Shown in pieces: positions 24,831 to 33,092 of a stretch of DNA of 41,862 bases. This DNA is from an uncultured Lachnospiraceae bacterium (GTDB lineage: Bacteria; Bacillota; Clostridia; Lachnospirales; Lachnospiraceae). Position 1 is the first letter of the stretch. Each line of letters starts with the position of its first letter. The DNA lies in assembly GCA_910588125.1 (NCBI GenBank), contig CAJUPI010000025.1, positions 1 to 41,862 of the forward strand. Reading direction: 5' to 3'. Below the pieces are notes generated by a model that saw only the letters and a list, made by a program, of their open reading frames with translations, ran no database searches and was not told the DNA's origin. Made by a program: the position numbers and the translations under genes.

Positions 24831-25181
24831 ATGGCAGACTGCGAATACCCAACCACTGGCAAAAAGCTGGAAGCCTATTTCCATGAATGTATGCCGCTTT
24901 TTATTGCGCTGGGTGATGAGATGCGACTGAGCATTATTGAGGTTCTAAGCCATGCTGCCCAAAACGGCAATAAAAATGGTCTGAATGTCAATGAAATCAC
25001 GCGTCAGGTCAAACTCTCCCGACCTGCCATCTCCCACCATCTGAAGATTCTCAAAGAATCTGGTTTAGTGCAGGTTCGTGAATCTGGTACTTCCAACTAT
25101 TATCGCTTAACCCTCCGTGAAGGGACACAGCGATTGATGGCCCTTGGCTTCATGGTGGAAGAGATTATGTCACCGGAATGA
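24831..25181 (+). CDS. ArsR-family winged-helix repressor
   Basis: This is a 116-residue DNA-binding protein. The winged-helix core is clear: LFIALGDEMRLSIIEVL, NEITRQVKLSRPAISHHLKIL as the recognition helix region, and VRESGTSNYYRLT as the wing. There is no CxC metal-binding motif in helix 3, so it is not an obvious arsenic or heavy-metal sensor. It has an AAGGAGG ribosome site and a good promoter. It is first in a set with a DUF2508 gene, a GH13 enzyme and glgB, so control of alpha-glucan genes or of itself is a reasonable inference. What it senses is unknown. Confidence 0.88.
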   Translation: MADCEYPTTGKKLEAYFHECMPLFIALGDEMRLSIIEVLSHAAQNGNKNGLNVNEITRQVKLSRPAISHHLKILKESGLVQVRESGTSNYYRLTLREGTQRLMALGFMVEEIMSPE

Positions 25182-25329
25182 TTTTCCCGTTAGTGACATT
25201 TTTTACTGTTCCTATTTCTGGCCAGTTAACATTTTTTCACAATCCCTGCATAACTTTCCATTTCCGGAAAATACTATAGCTATATCCGGCAATGACATAA
25301 AGCCAAATTTCAGAACAGGAGATGGAAAC

Positions 25330-25551
25330 ATGAAAGCAGGATTTTTATCCAAACGGCATCACGAGCCATTGGAAAATCAAGAATTGATTGACGAGATCGA
25401 CCGCACCAGGAACACGATCGAATCCGCCCGGAACCACTTCGAACAGGTAGTAGACCCGACGCTGATCGACTGTTATATTTACGAATTAAAAGCGGCTCAG
25501 CTCCGATACCAATTTTTGCTCAGACGCTTTAAATTATTAGAAGAGCTCTGA
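25330..25551 (+). CDS. DUF2508 (YaaL-like) small protein
   Basis: This 73-residue soluble protein matches the DUF2508 pattern: NQELIDEIDRTRNTIESARNHFEQVVDPTLIDCYIYELKA, then AQLRYQFLLRRFK. It is mainly two amphipathic helices. The ATG at 25330 is preceded by AGGAGA. A longer in-frame reading from 25144 would overlap the ArsR gene. B. subtilis YaaL, of the same family, lies near recR; its function is unknown. Here it lies 148 bases after the arsR-type gene and 34 bases before the GH13 gene. No recR or dnaX is in the window. Confidence 0.8.
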   Translation: MKAGFLSKRHHEPLENQELIDEIDRTRNTIESARNHFEQVVDPTLIDCYIYELKAAQLRYQFLLRRFKLLEEL

Positions 25552-25585
25552 CACATTATTTGCATCAAGCAGGAGGATTACATCA

Positions 25586-26929
25586 ATGAGCACATGGTAC
25601 GAAAACGCCGTATTTTACCACATGTATCCATTGGGAATGACCGGCGCCCCTAAAGAAAACCCTCTATCCGAAAATAATGATTCTAAGCGCTTTGACGAAT
25701 TGGATCTTTGGGTTTCTCATATGCAAAAGCTGGGCTGCAATGCACTATATATTGGCCCTCTTTTCGAATCATCTTCCCATGGCTATGATACCCGCGATTA
25801 TAAGCTGGTGGATCGGCGCCTGGGAACCAACACAGATTTTACACACTTTGTAAAATTATGTCACGAGGCCGGCATTCGTGTAGTGGTAGACGGCGTATTC
25901 AACCATACTGGCCGTGAATTCTTTGCCTTTCAGGATATCCAGCAAAAAAAATGGGACTCCCCATATACCAGCTGGTACAAGGGCATCAGTTTCGACTGGC
26001 AAAGTCCGTTAGGGGATTCCTTTGGTTATGATGCCTGGCAAAATCATTTCGAGCTTCCTTGTCTGAACCTGCAGAATCCTCAGGTCAAAGAGTATTTGTT
26101 TGATGTGATCCGTTTCTGGATTGACGAATTCGACATTGATGGTATCCGCCTGGATTGTGCCAATGTTCTTGATTTCCAGTTCATGAAAGAGCTTCGCAAA
26201 CAGACAGATTCTATGAAAGAAGATTTCTGGCTGATGGGAGAAGTGATTCATGGTGATTACTCCCGTTGGGCAAATACGGAGATGTTGTATTCTGTCACTA
26301 ATTATGAATTACATAAGAGCCTTTATTCCGGGCTGAATGACCATAACTTTTTTGAAATTGCTCACAATGTACGCCGTTTAGAGGCTATTGGCACCAAACT
26401 CTACACCTTTTTGGATAATCATGACGAAAACCGGATTGCCAGTAAGCTGAAAAAGGAATTACACCTGCCCCTAGCTTATCTCCTTTTATTTACTCTTCCC
26501 GGCATACCATCCATTTACTATGGCGGGGAATGGGGGATAAAGGGAATGCGTACCAATTACAGCGATGTGGAACTTCGTCCTCAGCTTGCCATGGCTGACA
26601 GCAGCAAACTTCATTGTCCATTGACAGATTTTATCACTCAGCTGGCTCACATTCACGCGAATGAGCCTGCATTTGCCGGGGGCCGTTACCAGGAGCTACT
26701 GCTGACCAACCGCCAATATGCGTTTGCCCGTCATGGAAAAGATGACGCGGTGATTACAGCCGCCAATAGTGATGATCTGTCAGCCAGCCTAATGATACCT
26801 GTTCCTTTCGCAGCATCTTCAGCGGAAAATCTGATGGACGGATCCATCATACCCATCAAAGACGGCAGACTTTCCATTACATTACCAGGCAATGAAGGAG
26901 TTATTCTGAAAGTCACGGAGGATAAATAA
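25586..26929 (+). CDS. GH13 alpha-amylase-family glycosidase (cytoplasmic maltodextrinase-like)
   Basis: This 447-residue enzyme acts on alpha-1,4-glucans such as maltodextrins and has no signal peptide. The four GH13 regions are visible: VVVDGVFNHTG, DIDGIRLDC with the nucleophile D190, LMGEVIHGDY with the acid/base E219, and FLDNHDENRI with the stabilising D280. The N-terminal EN(A)VFYHMYPLGM is typical of cyclomaltodextrinase/neopullulanase-like enzymes. An extra N-terminal starch-binding domain found in some relatives is absent. AGGAGG precedes the ATG, and two bases separate its stop from glgB, so the two are co-expressed in glycogen or maltodextrin turnover. The exact substrate cannot be stated. 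Confidence 0.9.
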   Translation: MSTWYENAVFYHMYPLGMTGAPKENPLSENNDSKRFDELDLWVSHMQKLGCNALYIGPLFESSSHGYDTRDYKLVDRRLGTNTDFTHFVKLCHEAGIRVVVDGVFNHTGREFFAFQDIQQKKWDSPYTSWYKGISFDWQSPLGDSFGYDAWQNHFELPCLNLQNPQVKEYLFDVIRFWIDEFDIDGIRLDCANVLDFQFMKELRKQTDSMKEDFWLMGEVIHGDYSRWANTEMLYSVTNYELHKSLYSGLNDHNFFEIAHNVRRLEAIGTKLYTFLDNHDENRIASKLKKELHLPLAYLLLFTLPGIPSIYYGGEWGIKGMRTNYSDVELRPQLAMADSSKLHCPLTDFITQLAHIHANEPAFAGGRYQELLLTNRQYAFARHGKDDAVITAANSDDLSASLMIPVPFAASSAENLMDGSIIPIKDGRLSITLPGNEGVILKVTEDK

Positions 26930-26931
26930 TT

Positions 26932-28851
26932 ATGGCTGTCAAAAGCAACAAAAGATCCAAAGATACCGGTATTATCAGTGAAATGGACCGATATCTGTTC
27001 GGAAATGGTACTCATTATGAAATTTATAGCAAGCTAGGCGCCCATCCGGTAACTCACAAAGGTAAACGTGGCATTTACTTTGCTGTTTGGGCTCCTCATG
27101 CTGCATCCGTCAGCGTAGTCGGCGATTTTAACCGTTGGAACCCGGAAACGAATCCTATGAATGTACTGGATACTTCCGGTATTTATGAATGTTTTATTCC
27201 CGATCTGGGAACGGGAGAGCTTTATAAATATGCTATCACTACCCCTGCCGGCAAAGTTCTTTTTAAAGCCGATCCGTATACCTCCCAAGCGGAATTCCGT
27301 CCGGGAACGGCATCTATCACCAGCGATATTTCCGGATTTAAGTGGACTGACGATGCCTGGATAAAAAAACGAGTGGAACAGATGCCAGAGGAATCACCCA
27401 TGAGCATTTATGAAGTACATTTAGGTTCCTGGAAAAAGAAAAACCGACCGGAAAAGGAAGGCTATTACACCTATAAAGAAGCAGCACATGAACTGGCCGA
27501 ATATGTAAAAGAAATGGGTTATACTCATGTAGAATTGATGGGAATTGCCGAGCATCCTTTTGACGGCTCCTGGGGATATCAGGTGACTGGCTATTATGCT
27601 CCTACCTCCCGCTATGGAGATCCCAAAGAATTCATGTATTTTGTAAATTATCTACATAAGAAAAAAATCGGCGTAATATTGGACTGGGTACCGGCACATT
27701 TCCCCCGGGATGCCCATGGTTTAGCTGATTTTGACGGACAGCCTCTCTACGAATATGCAGATTCCCGCAAAGGGGAGCATCCTGACTGGGGAACCAAAGT
27801 TTTTGATTATGAGAAACATGAAGTCAGCAATTTTCTCATTGCAAATGCTTTATATTGGATCAAAGAATTCCATGTGGACGGACTGCGGGTAGATGCAGTT
27901 GCCTCGATGCTATATCTGGACTACGGACGAAAAGACGGGCAATGGCTTGCCAACAAATACGGCGGCAATCAAAATCTGGAAGCAATTGAGTTCTTCCGCC
28001 ATCTGAACAGTATAGTTAAAACCCGTGGACAGGGAGCAATGATAATTGCAGAGGAATCAACTGCCTGGCCATCGGTTACTCATAGTCCTGAAGATGGGGG
28101 ACTGGGCTTTACCTTTAAATGGAATATGGGCTGGATGCATGATTTTCTTGAATATATGAAATTAGATCCCTATTTCCGCAAATACAACCATAATAAATTA
28201 ACCTTTGGCTTAACTTACTTTACCAGCGAGAATTTTATTCTGGTATTATCCCATGATGAAGTGGTTCATTTAAAATGTTCCATGATCAACAAAATGCCTG
28301 GATATTATAGTGATAAATTTGCCAATCTGAAAGTAGGCTATACTTTTATGTTTGGTCATCCCGGCAAAAAGCTTTTGTTTATGGGACAGGATTTCGGCCA
28401 ACTCCATGAGTGGGATGAAAAGGTCAGTCTTGATTGGTATCTGACAGAGGAAGAGGAACATAAAGATTTACAGAAATATGTTCGTGACCTGTTGCATATT
28501 TATCAAAAATACCCTGCTATGTATGAAGCTGACGAGGATTGGGACGGTTTCCAGTGGATTAATGCCAATGATGGGGATCGCAGTATTTTCAGCTTTATGC
28601 GCCGATCGAAAGACCATAAAAAAAATTTATTATTCGTCTGTAACTTTACTCCCATGGAACGCCCCGATTATCGGCTTGGCGTCCCCAAAAAGGGCAGCTA
28701 TACCTTGTTACTGGACAACAAACATGGCATGTATCAACCATCAGAAAAACCACTCGTTCTCCGTGCATCCAAACAGGAATGTGATGGACAGCCCTATTCG
28801 ATAAGCCTACCGCTTTCCGCTTACGGGACTGCAATTCTACGTTTTACCTGA
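26932..28851 (+). CDS. glgB: 1,4-alpha-glucan branching enzyme
   Basis: This enzyme makes alpha-1,6 branches in glycogen. The 639-residue protein has an N-terminal CBM48 module (FAVWAPHAASVSVVGDFN), then the GH13 barrel with YEVHLGSW and HVELMGIAEHPFDGSWGYQ. DGLRVDAVAS carries the nucleophile D321 and IIAEESTAWP the acid/base E374. The 53-residue spacing of the two equals that of E. coli GlgB. LSHDEVVH supplies the third acid. A C-terminal beta domain follows. It directly follows the GH13 gene. No glgA, glgC or glgP lies in the window, so the rest of glycogen synthesis must be encoded elsewhere. Confidence 0.96.
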   Translation: MAVKSNKRSKDTGIISEMDRYLFGNGTHYEIYSKLGAHPVTHKGKRGIYFAVWAPHAASVSVVGDFNRWNPETNPMNVLDTSGIYECFIPDLGTGELYKYAITTPAGKVLFKADPYTSQAEFRPGTASITSDISGFKWTDDAWIKKRVEQMPEESPMSIYEVHLGSWKKKNRPEKEGYYTYKEAAHELAEYVKEMGYTHVELMGIAEHPFDGSWGYQVTGYYAPTSRYGDPKEFMYFVNYLHKKKIGVILDWVPAHFPRDAHGLADFDGQPLYEYADSRKGEHPDWGTKVFDYEKHEVSNFLIANALYWIKEFHVDGLRVDAVASMLYLDYGRKDGQWLANKYGGNQNLEAIEFFRHLNSIVKTRGQGAMIIAEESTAWPSVTHSPEDGGLGFTFKWNMGWMHDFLEYMKLDPYFRKYNHNKLTFGLTYFTSENFILVLSHDEVVHLKCSMINKMPGYYSDKFANLKVGYTFMFGHPGKKLLFMGQDFGQLHEWDEKVSLDWYLTEEEEHKDLQKYVRDLLHIYQKYPAMYEADEDWDGFQWINANDGDRSIFSFMRRSKDHKKNLLFVCNFTPMERPDYRLGVPKKGSYTLLLDNKHGMYQPSEKPLVLRASKQECDGQPYSISLPLSAYGTAILRFT

Positions 28852-28882
28852 TTTTAACTGCCAAATATCGGGCTAATACAGC

Positions 28883-28918
28883 ACCTGAATATAAATAGCA
28901 CAATTGTCAGGTAAGATT
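28883..28918 (+). terminator. Weak candidate terminator after glgB
   Basis: ACCTGA (28883-28888) and TCAGGT (28907-28912) can pair, with AAGATTTTGTT after them. The stem is short and the loop long (18 bases). It is the only inverted repeat seen between glgB and the next promoter. Confidence 0.3.
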
Positions 28919-28944
28919 TTGTTAAAAATTTATCAAAAAAAAAA

Positions 28945-28973
28945 GTGACATTCCTGCCAGTTTGTAGTAGAAT
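28945..28973 (+). promoter_or_regulatory. Promoter of the phosphotransferase gene
   Basis: GTGACA (28945-28950) and TAGAAT (28968-28973) are 17 bases apart. The ATG at 29028 follows about 48 bases after the predicted start site. Confidence 0.6.
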
Positions 28974-29027
28974 AAGGTTGATCGACCATTGGTTTTATCA
29001 GTAACAAAAAAGGAAGGAGCGTTATGT

Positions 29028-29780
29028 ATGGCAAGAGAGTTAATATCTCAAAATGCGACCAAAAGTGTTTACCGTGACGGCGATAAGGCAATCAAATCCT
29101 TCTGCAAAGGATTTCCCAAAGCAGAGGTATTGAATGAAGCCTTAATCAGCGCCCGAGTCGAAGAAATCGGCGGAATTAATATTCCCGCTACTCTGGCTGT
29201 TTCCGTTGATGAAGACGGCTGCTGGTCCATTACAAAAGACTTTATTGACGGCAAAACCCTCAAACAGCTGATGGATGAGAATCCTGATAAACTGGATGAG
29301 TACATGGAGCAGATGGTTGACTTACAGTTAACAATTCATTCCAAAGTCTGTCCTTTACTGAACAAGTTGAAAGACAAGATGATCCGGCAGATTTCTGATG
29401 TGGAAGGGTTAAACTCTGTCAATCGTTATGACCTCCTGACCAGATTGGACGGTATGCCTAAGCACGTAAAGCTGTGCCATGGAGATTTTCAGCCCAATAA
29501 TGTAATTGTAGCTAATGATGGCACCTTATATGTATTGGACTGGGTCCATGCAACGCAGGGTAACGCCAGCGCCGATGCCGCCCGCACTTATCTGCTGCTG
29601 TGTCTGGAAGATCAAAACCGGGCAGATAAATATATGGAGCTGTTCTGTGAAAAAACAGATACCGACCGCCGCTATGTACAACAGTGGCTGCCCTTGGTAG
29701 CTGCCGCACAGCTAACCAAACACCGCCCTGAAGAAGCTGAATTGCTTCACAAATGGGTAGATATCTGCGATTACCAATAA
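29028..29780 (+). CDS. APH-family small-molecule phosphotransferase
   Basis: This 250-residue cytoplasmic kinase has the aminoglycoside/choline kinase fold. The catalytic loop LCHGDFQPNNVIV contains the His-Gly-Asp and Asn residues. YVLDWVHAT carries the metal-binding Asp in the DFG-equivalent position. The N-terminal lobe is short. It is not close by eye to a named resistance enzyme, and relatives act on choline, sugars, homoserine or spectinomycin-type drugs, so the substrate cannot be named. The ATG at 29028 follows AGGAAGGAG at eight bases. The frame could open at 28989 but without a ribosome site. It appears to be a single-gene unit with its own promoter and terminator. Confidence 0.82.
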   Translation: MARELISQNATKSVYRDGDKAIKSFCKGFPKAEVLNEALISARVEEIGGINIPATLAVSVDEDGCWSITKDFIDGKTLKQLMDENPDKLDEYMEQMVDLQLTIHSKVCPLLNKLKDKMIRQISDVEGLNSVNRYDLLTRLDGMPKHVKLCHGDFQPNNVIVANDGTLYVLDWVHATQGNASADAARTYLLLCLEDQNRADKYMELFCEKTDTDRRYVQQWLPLVAAAQLTKHRPEEAELLHKWVDICDYQ

Positions 29781-29797
29781 GTCGGTTTTTTTATCAG

Positions 29798-29836
29798 AAG
29801 AGACCTTGCCGATTGCGGCTGGGTCTCTTTTGTTGT
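29798..29836 (+). terminator. Rho-independent terminator after the phosphotransferase gene
   Basis: AAGAGACC (29798-29805) pairs with GGTCTCTT (29822-29829), with an inner GCCG/CGGC stem and a TTTTGTTG tail. The hairpin overlaps the -35 region of the next promoter. Confidence 0.8.
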
Positions 29837-29841
29837 ATACT
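29813..29841 (+). promoter_or_regulatory. Promoter of the OmpR-type two-component operon, overlapping a terminator
   Basis: TTGCGG (29813-29818) and TATACT (29836-29841) are 17 bases apart. The -35 box is the loop-side arm of the preceding terminator. The -35 match is moderate, so activator help is possible. Confidence 0.45.
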
Positions 29842-29913
29842 ATCTACATAAATAATTATCGCGGCATTCGCCAAATGCTTGCGGAAATAAAACCATCAAA
29901 AGGAGAGAAGATT

Positions 29914-30609
29914 ATGCAAACTATTTTAGTATGTGACGATGATAAACAAATCGTAGACGCAATTGATATATATTTAACTGGAGAAGGCTTTCAGGTAATC
30001 AAAGCTTATGATGGCTATGAAGCCTTGGAAATTTTAGAAAAACAGGCGGCAGATTTGATGATTGTAGATGTGATGATGCCTGGGCTTGACGGTATCCGCA
30101 CCACTTTAAAGGTCCGGGAAACCAGCAGTATCCCGATCATTATTCTGTCTGCCAAATCTGAGGATACAGACAAAATTCTTGGACTAAATATTGGTGCTGA
30201 TGATTATCTTTCCAAACCATTTAGCCCTCTCGAGCTGGTTGCACGAGTCAAATCCCAGCTTCGCCGCTATACTCAGCTGGGAAATATGAATCAGCAAGTC
30301 AATGATCAAGTCTATAAATGTGGAGGGCTTTCCATTAATGACGACACGAAAGAGGTCTATGTTGATGACAATCTGATAAAACTAACTCCTATTGAATACA
30401 ATATTCTGCTCCTGTTGGTAAAAAATGCCGGAAAAGTCTTTTCCATTGATGAAATATATGAACAGATCTGGAATGAAGAAGCCATTGGCGCTGATAATAC
30501 AGTGGCAGTTCATATCCGCCATATTCGAGAAAAAATCGAGATTAACCCCCGGGAACCAAGATATTTAAAAGTAGTGTGGGGAGTAGGATATAAGATTGAA
30601 AAACAATAG
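29914..30609 (+). CDS. OmpR/PhoB-family response regulator
   Basis: This 231-residue regulator has a receiver domain with acidic pocket D8-D10, phosphorylation site D52 in MIVDVMMPG, and the Lys in YLSKPFSPLE. A winged-helix DNA-binding domain follows: LTPIEYNILLLLVKNAGKVFS and TVAVHIRHIREKIE, with a final hairpin YLKVVWGVGYKIE. The ATG at 29914 follows AGGAGAG. The longer frame opening at 29806 has no ribosome site and begins in the terminator. The kinase gene starts eight bases after its stop, so the pair is co-expressed. The nearby lipoprotein with NlpC/P60 domain is on the other strand, so no target can be inferred. Confidence 0.95.
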   Translation: MQTILVCDDDKQIVDAIDIYLTGEGFQVIKAYDGYEALEILEKQAADLMIVDVMMPGLDGIRTTLKVRETSSIPIIILSAKSEDTDKILGLNIGADDYLSKPFSPLELVARVKSQLRRYTQLGNMNQQVNDQVYKCGGLSINDDTKEVYVDDNLIKLTPIEYNILLLLVKNAGKVFSIDEIYEQIWNEEAIGADNTVAVHIRHIREKIEINPREPRYLKVVWGVGYKIEKQ

Positions 30610-30617
30610 GAGATACC

Positions 30618-32924
30618 ATGAAATTAAAAGATTATTCCTTGCAGATCAAGAAGAATATCGCTGTCCTGTTTCATTTGATTTTTTTGTCACTGGTTATCGG
30701 AAGTTTTAGTATTATGTATCTAAGCACAGAATATGGGGCCGGTCTGTCCTGGCTGCGTGATCGCAACTATGAAGACTCCCCTCAATTTATGGCTCAGTTC
30801 CAGCAGGATTTGAATAGTATTTTTCAATATGTATCCTATCGGGATGTTTTTGAAGAAGATGGTGTTCTGGATCTTTCAAGCCAGATGTTCTCCATTACCC
30901 GGGGTGATGGTCCGGAAATAATATATACCTTAGAGGAGGTTCTCCGCTATGCCCGAAGCCAGGGATTTTATTTAAACAGTGATTTCGATGTTGTCAATGA
31001 CCTGCTTGTCTATGACAATGCCGCCACTGCTAAAGATTGCCGGATTAACTGGCGTGCTTATCTCACCGATCAGCAGATCACGGAGCCCGGAGATGCTTAT
31101 ACCTCGCTTTTAGAACTTTCACGGGAGGTTTTAAACTGTCTGGGCGCCTATTACAAAATTCATTATCGGATGATCGCCAATCCGTCCAATCTGTATTTCC
31201 AGATTTTATACGCCGAAAGCCAGGAAGCTCTCGAAGAAAATGAATCTTTGGATGATATCCTGATATACACAAATGCCAGTAATTTATCACCTCAGCAACT
31301 TATAAAACTGGGACGATTCTGCTATCTGGACAGCAACTCTGCCTTAGTCCAGACTAACCTGTTGAAAATTCCGGCAAACCTGACTGCTGCTATGGAGAAA
31401 AATAATTTCTATGATTTTGGATATTATTATATTCTGGCCGCAGTAGATACCAATTATCCAGCTGATGATGTCTATGCAGAAGGCGCCGAAAATTATAAAA
31501 ATCTTCGTGGAAGATTTCTGGAAAGCCTTATGGGAATGATCATCGGTCTTATTGGATGTTTGCTCACATTTCTTTCACTTGTATATATGTCCGGTTACCA
31601 GACAAAAAAGAACACTTCTCCTTCTCTTTATGGGATAGATATGATTTATACAGAATGTTTTATCGTTTTGTCTGCAATTTTTACCATGTTTGCTCTGTTT
31701 TTGGGAGAAAAAATCGGCTATCGCATTCTTCACGCCCTTGTTGCCAAAACTTCCTGGGAATATGCCGAACGCATGATGATGGCCGTTTTAATCTATGGCT
31801 GTTGCATGACTGCCGCATTCAGCCTGTTGCGCCGCTACAAATGCCGCCAATTATGGACAAACAGTCTCACACATCACATTTTGCAGACAATTGAACAGTA
31901 CTTCATCCATCGCTCCTTTAGCTATCGCCTCTTCTGTCTGTTTTTAGCTTTTGTCCTGGCGCAGATCACTGGCATAGGACTAATCTTTCTTTCCTTTCAG
32001 CGGCATCTCTATCTGGTTGCTGCGCTATTGATTCTGGCTTTATTGGGAATTGATTATCAGACCTTTCACAAGATGTTTATATCCTCTTTGCAGGAAGACA
32101 AAATCGCAGATGCTATTTCCCGGATTGCCGGCGGAGACACCTCCTATCAAATGGCGCTGGACGGTCTCTCCGGTAAAGAATTAAACATAGCCTGCATGAT
32201 CAATCAGATAGGCACCGGCCTTGAGAGGGCCTTACAGGAAAAAGTCAAAAGTGAGCGCCTGAAAGCTGATCTGATTACGAATGTATCTCATGACATTAAG
32301 ACGCCTCTGACATCCATTATCAATTATGTAGATCTGATCAAACGAGAACATTTACAGAATGATAGGGTACAAGAATATTTAAATGTTTTGGATCAGAAAT
32401 CCCAACGTCTGAAAACCTTAACCGAGGATCTGCTGGAAGCTTCCAAAGCCAGCTCTGGTACTTTAAAGCTTGAAATGATCCATCTGGATTTGGTGGAAAT
32501 GATCTGGCAGACAAATGGAGAATTTGAAGAAAAATTTGCAGAAAGAAATCTGGAGCTGGTTTCTAATCTTCCAAGCAATAGCATCATGATAGAAGCTGAT
32601 GGCCGGCACCTCTGGCGCGTTCTGGAAAATCTGTATAATAATGCTTTTAAATATGCCATGAAACACAGCCGCATCTTTGCTGAAATTACCTGTGAAAATG
32701 ATTATGCATATTTTACCCTTAAAAATGTTTCTGAACATCCTCTGAATGTTAGCTCTGAGGATCTCACCGAGCGCTTTGTTCGTGGAGATGTCTCCCGCAC
32801 AACAGAGGGAAGCGGCCTGGGATTATCCATTGCCCAAAGCCTGACAAAATTACAAGGCGGAACCTTTGAGATCCTGATAGATGCCGACTTATATAAAGTC
32901 CGCATAGGCTTCCCAATTGTATAA
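30618..32924 (+). CDS. Large multi-span sensor histidine kinase
   Basis: This 768-residue membrane kinase is the partner of the OmpR-type regulator. A first membrane span (about 14-35) is followed by about 265 extracellular residues with no domain I recognise. Four or five further spans follow (about 303-323, 340-360, 385-403, 432-455 and 458-475). A short cytoplasmic helical (HAMP-like) linker leads to a HisKA domain with NVSHDIKTPLTSI, where H558 is the phosphate acceptor. The HATPase domain has ENLYNNAFKYA (N box) and GSGLGLSIAQSL (G2). This layout resembles clostridial vancomycin- or envelope-type kinases only in the catalytic half. An AGGAGA site lies upstream. The stop overlaps the first base of the long hairpin element. 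Confidence 0.93.
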   Translation: MKLKDYSLQIKKNIAVLFHLIFLSLVIGSFSIMYLSTEYGAGLSWLRDRNYEDSPQFMAQFQQDLNSIFQYVSYRDVFEEDGVLDLSSQMFSITRGDGPEIIYTLEEVLRYARSQGFYLNSDFDVVNDLLVYDNAATAKDCRINWRAYLTDQQITEPGDAYTSLLELSREVLNCLGAYYKIHYRMIANPSNLYFQILYAESQEALEENESLDDILIYTNASNLSPQQLIKLGRFCYLDSNSALVQTNLLKIPANLTAAMEKNNFYDFGYYYILAAVDTNYPADDVYAEGAENYKNLRGRFLESLMGMIIGLIGCLLTFLSLVYMSGYQTKKNTSPSLYGIDMIYTECFIVLSAIFTMFALFLGEKIGYRILHALVAKTSWEYAERMMMAVLIYGCCMTAAFSLLRRYKCRQLWTNSLTHHILQTIEQYFIHRSFSYRLFCLFLAFVLAQITGIGLIFLSFQRHLYLVAALLILALLGIDYQTFHKMFISSLQEDKIADAISRIAGGDTSYQMALDGLSGKELNIACMINQIGTGLERALQEKVKSERLKADLITNVSHDIKTPLTSIINYVDLIKREHLQNDRVQEYLNVLDQKSQRLKTLTEDLLEASKASSGTLKLEMIHLDLVEMIWQTNGEFEEKFAERNLELVSNLPSNSIMIEADGRHLWRVLENLYNNAFKYAMKHSRIFAEITCENDYAYFTLKNVSEHPLNVSSEDLTERFVRGDVSRTTEGSGLGLSIAQSLTKLQGGTFEILIDADLYKVRIGFPIV

Positions 32925-33072
32925 AAATAAACCACCCGCCATTTCTCTTATCTTGTATCCGGCTATTCACGAACATATTGTCTGATATTGGCGGACTCCG
33001 TCCGTTAAGATCAAACCGTGTGTACGTGAATCATCCAAACAAAGAATAGAGAAATGGCGGGCGGTTTATTTT
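32924..33072. repeat. Long imperfect-hairpin intergenic repeat, complete copy
   Basis: A 149-base element lies between two convergent genes. Its outer arms, 32924-32948 and 33048-33072, are inverted copies matching at 24 of 25 positions, and the one mismatch would be a G-U pair in RNA. Similarity continues inward (ATTCACG near 32974 pairs with CGTGAAT near 33026) to a centre with CGGACTCCGTCCG. A related arm occurs at 41820-41862. T-rich ends on both sides suit a bidirectional terminator. It has no reading frame of note, so it is either a MITE-like non-autonomous element or a dispersed palindromic repeat. Confidence 0.75.
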
Positions 33073-33092
33073 ACAATGCCTTCTTCTTTCCC

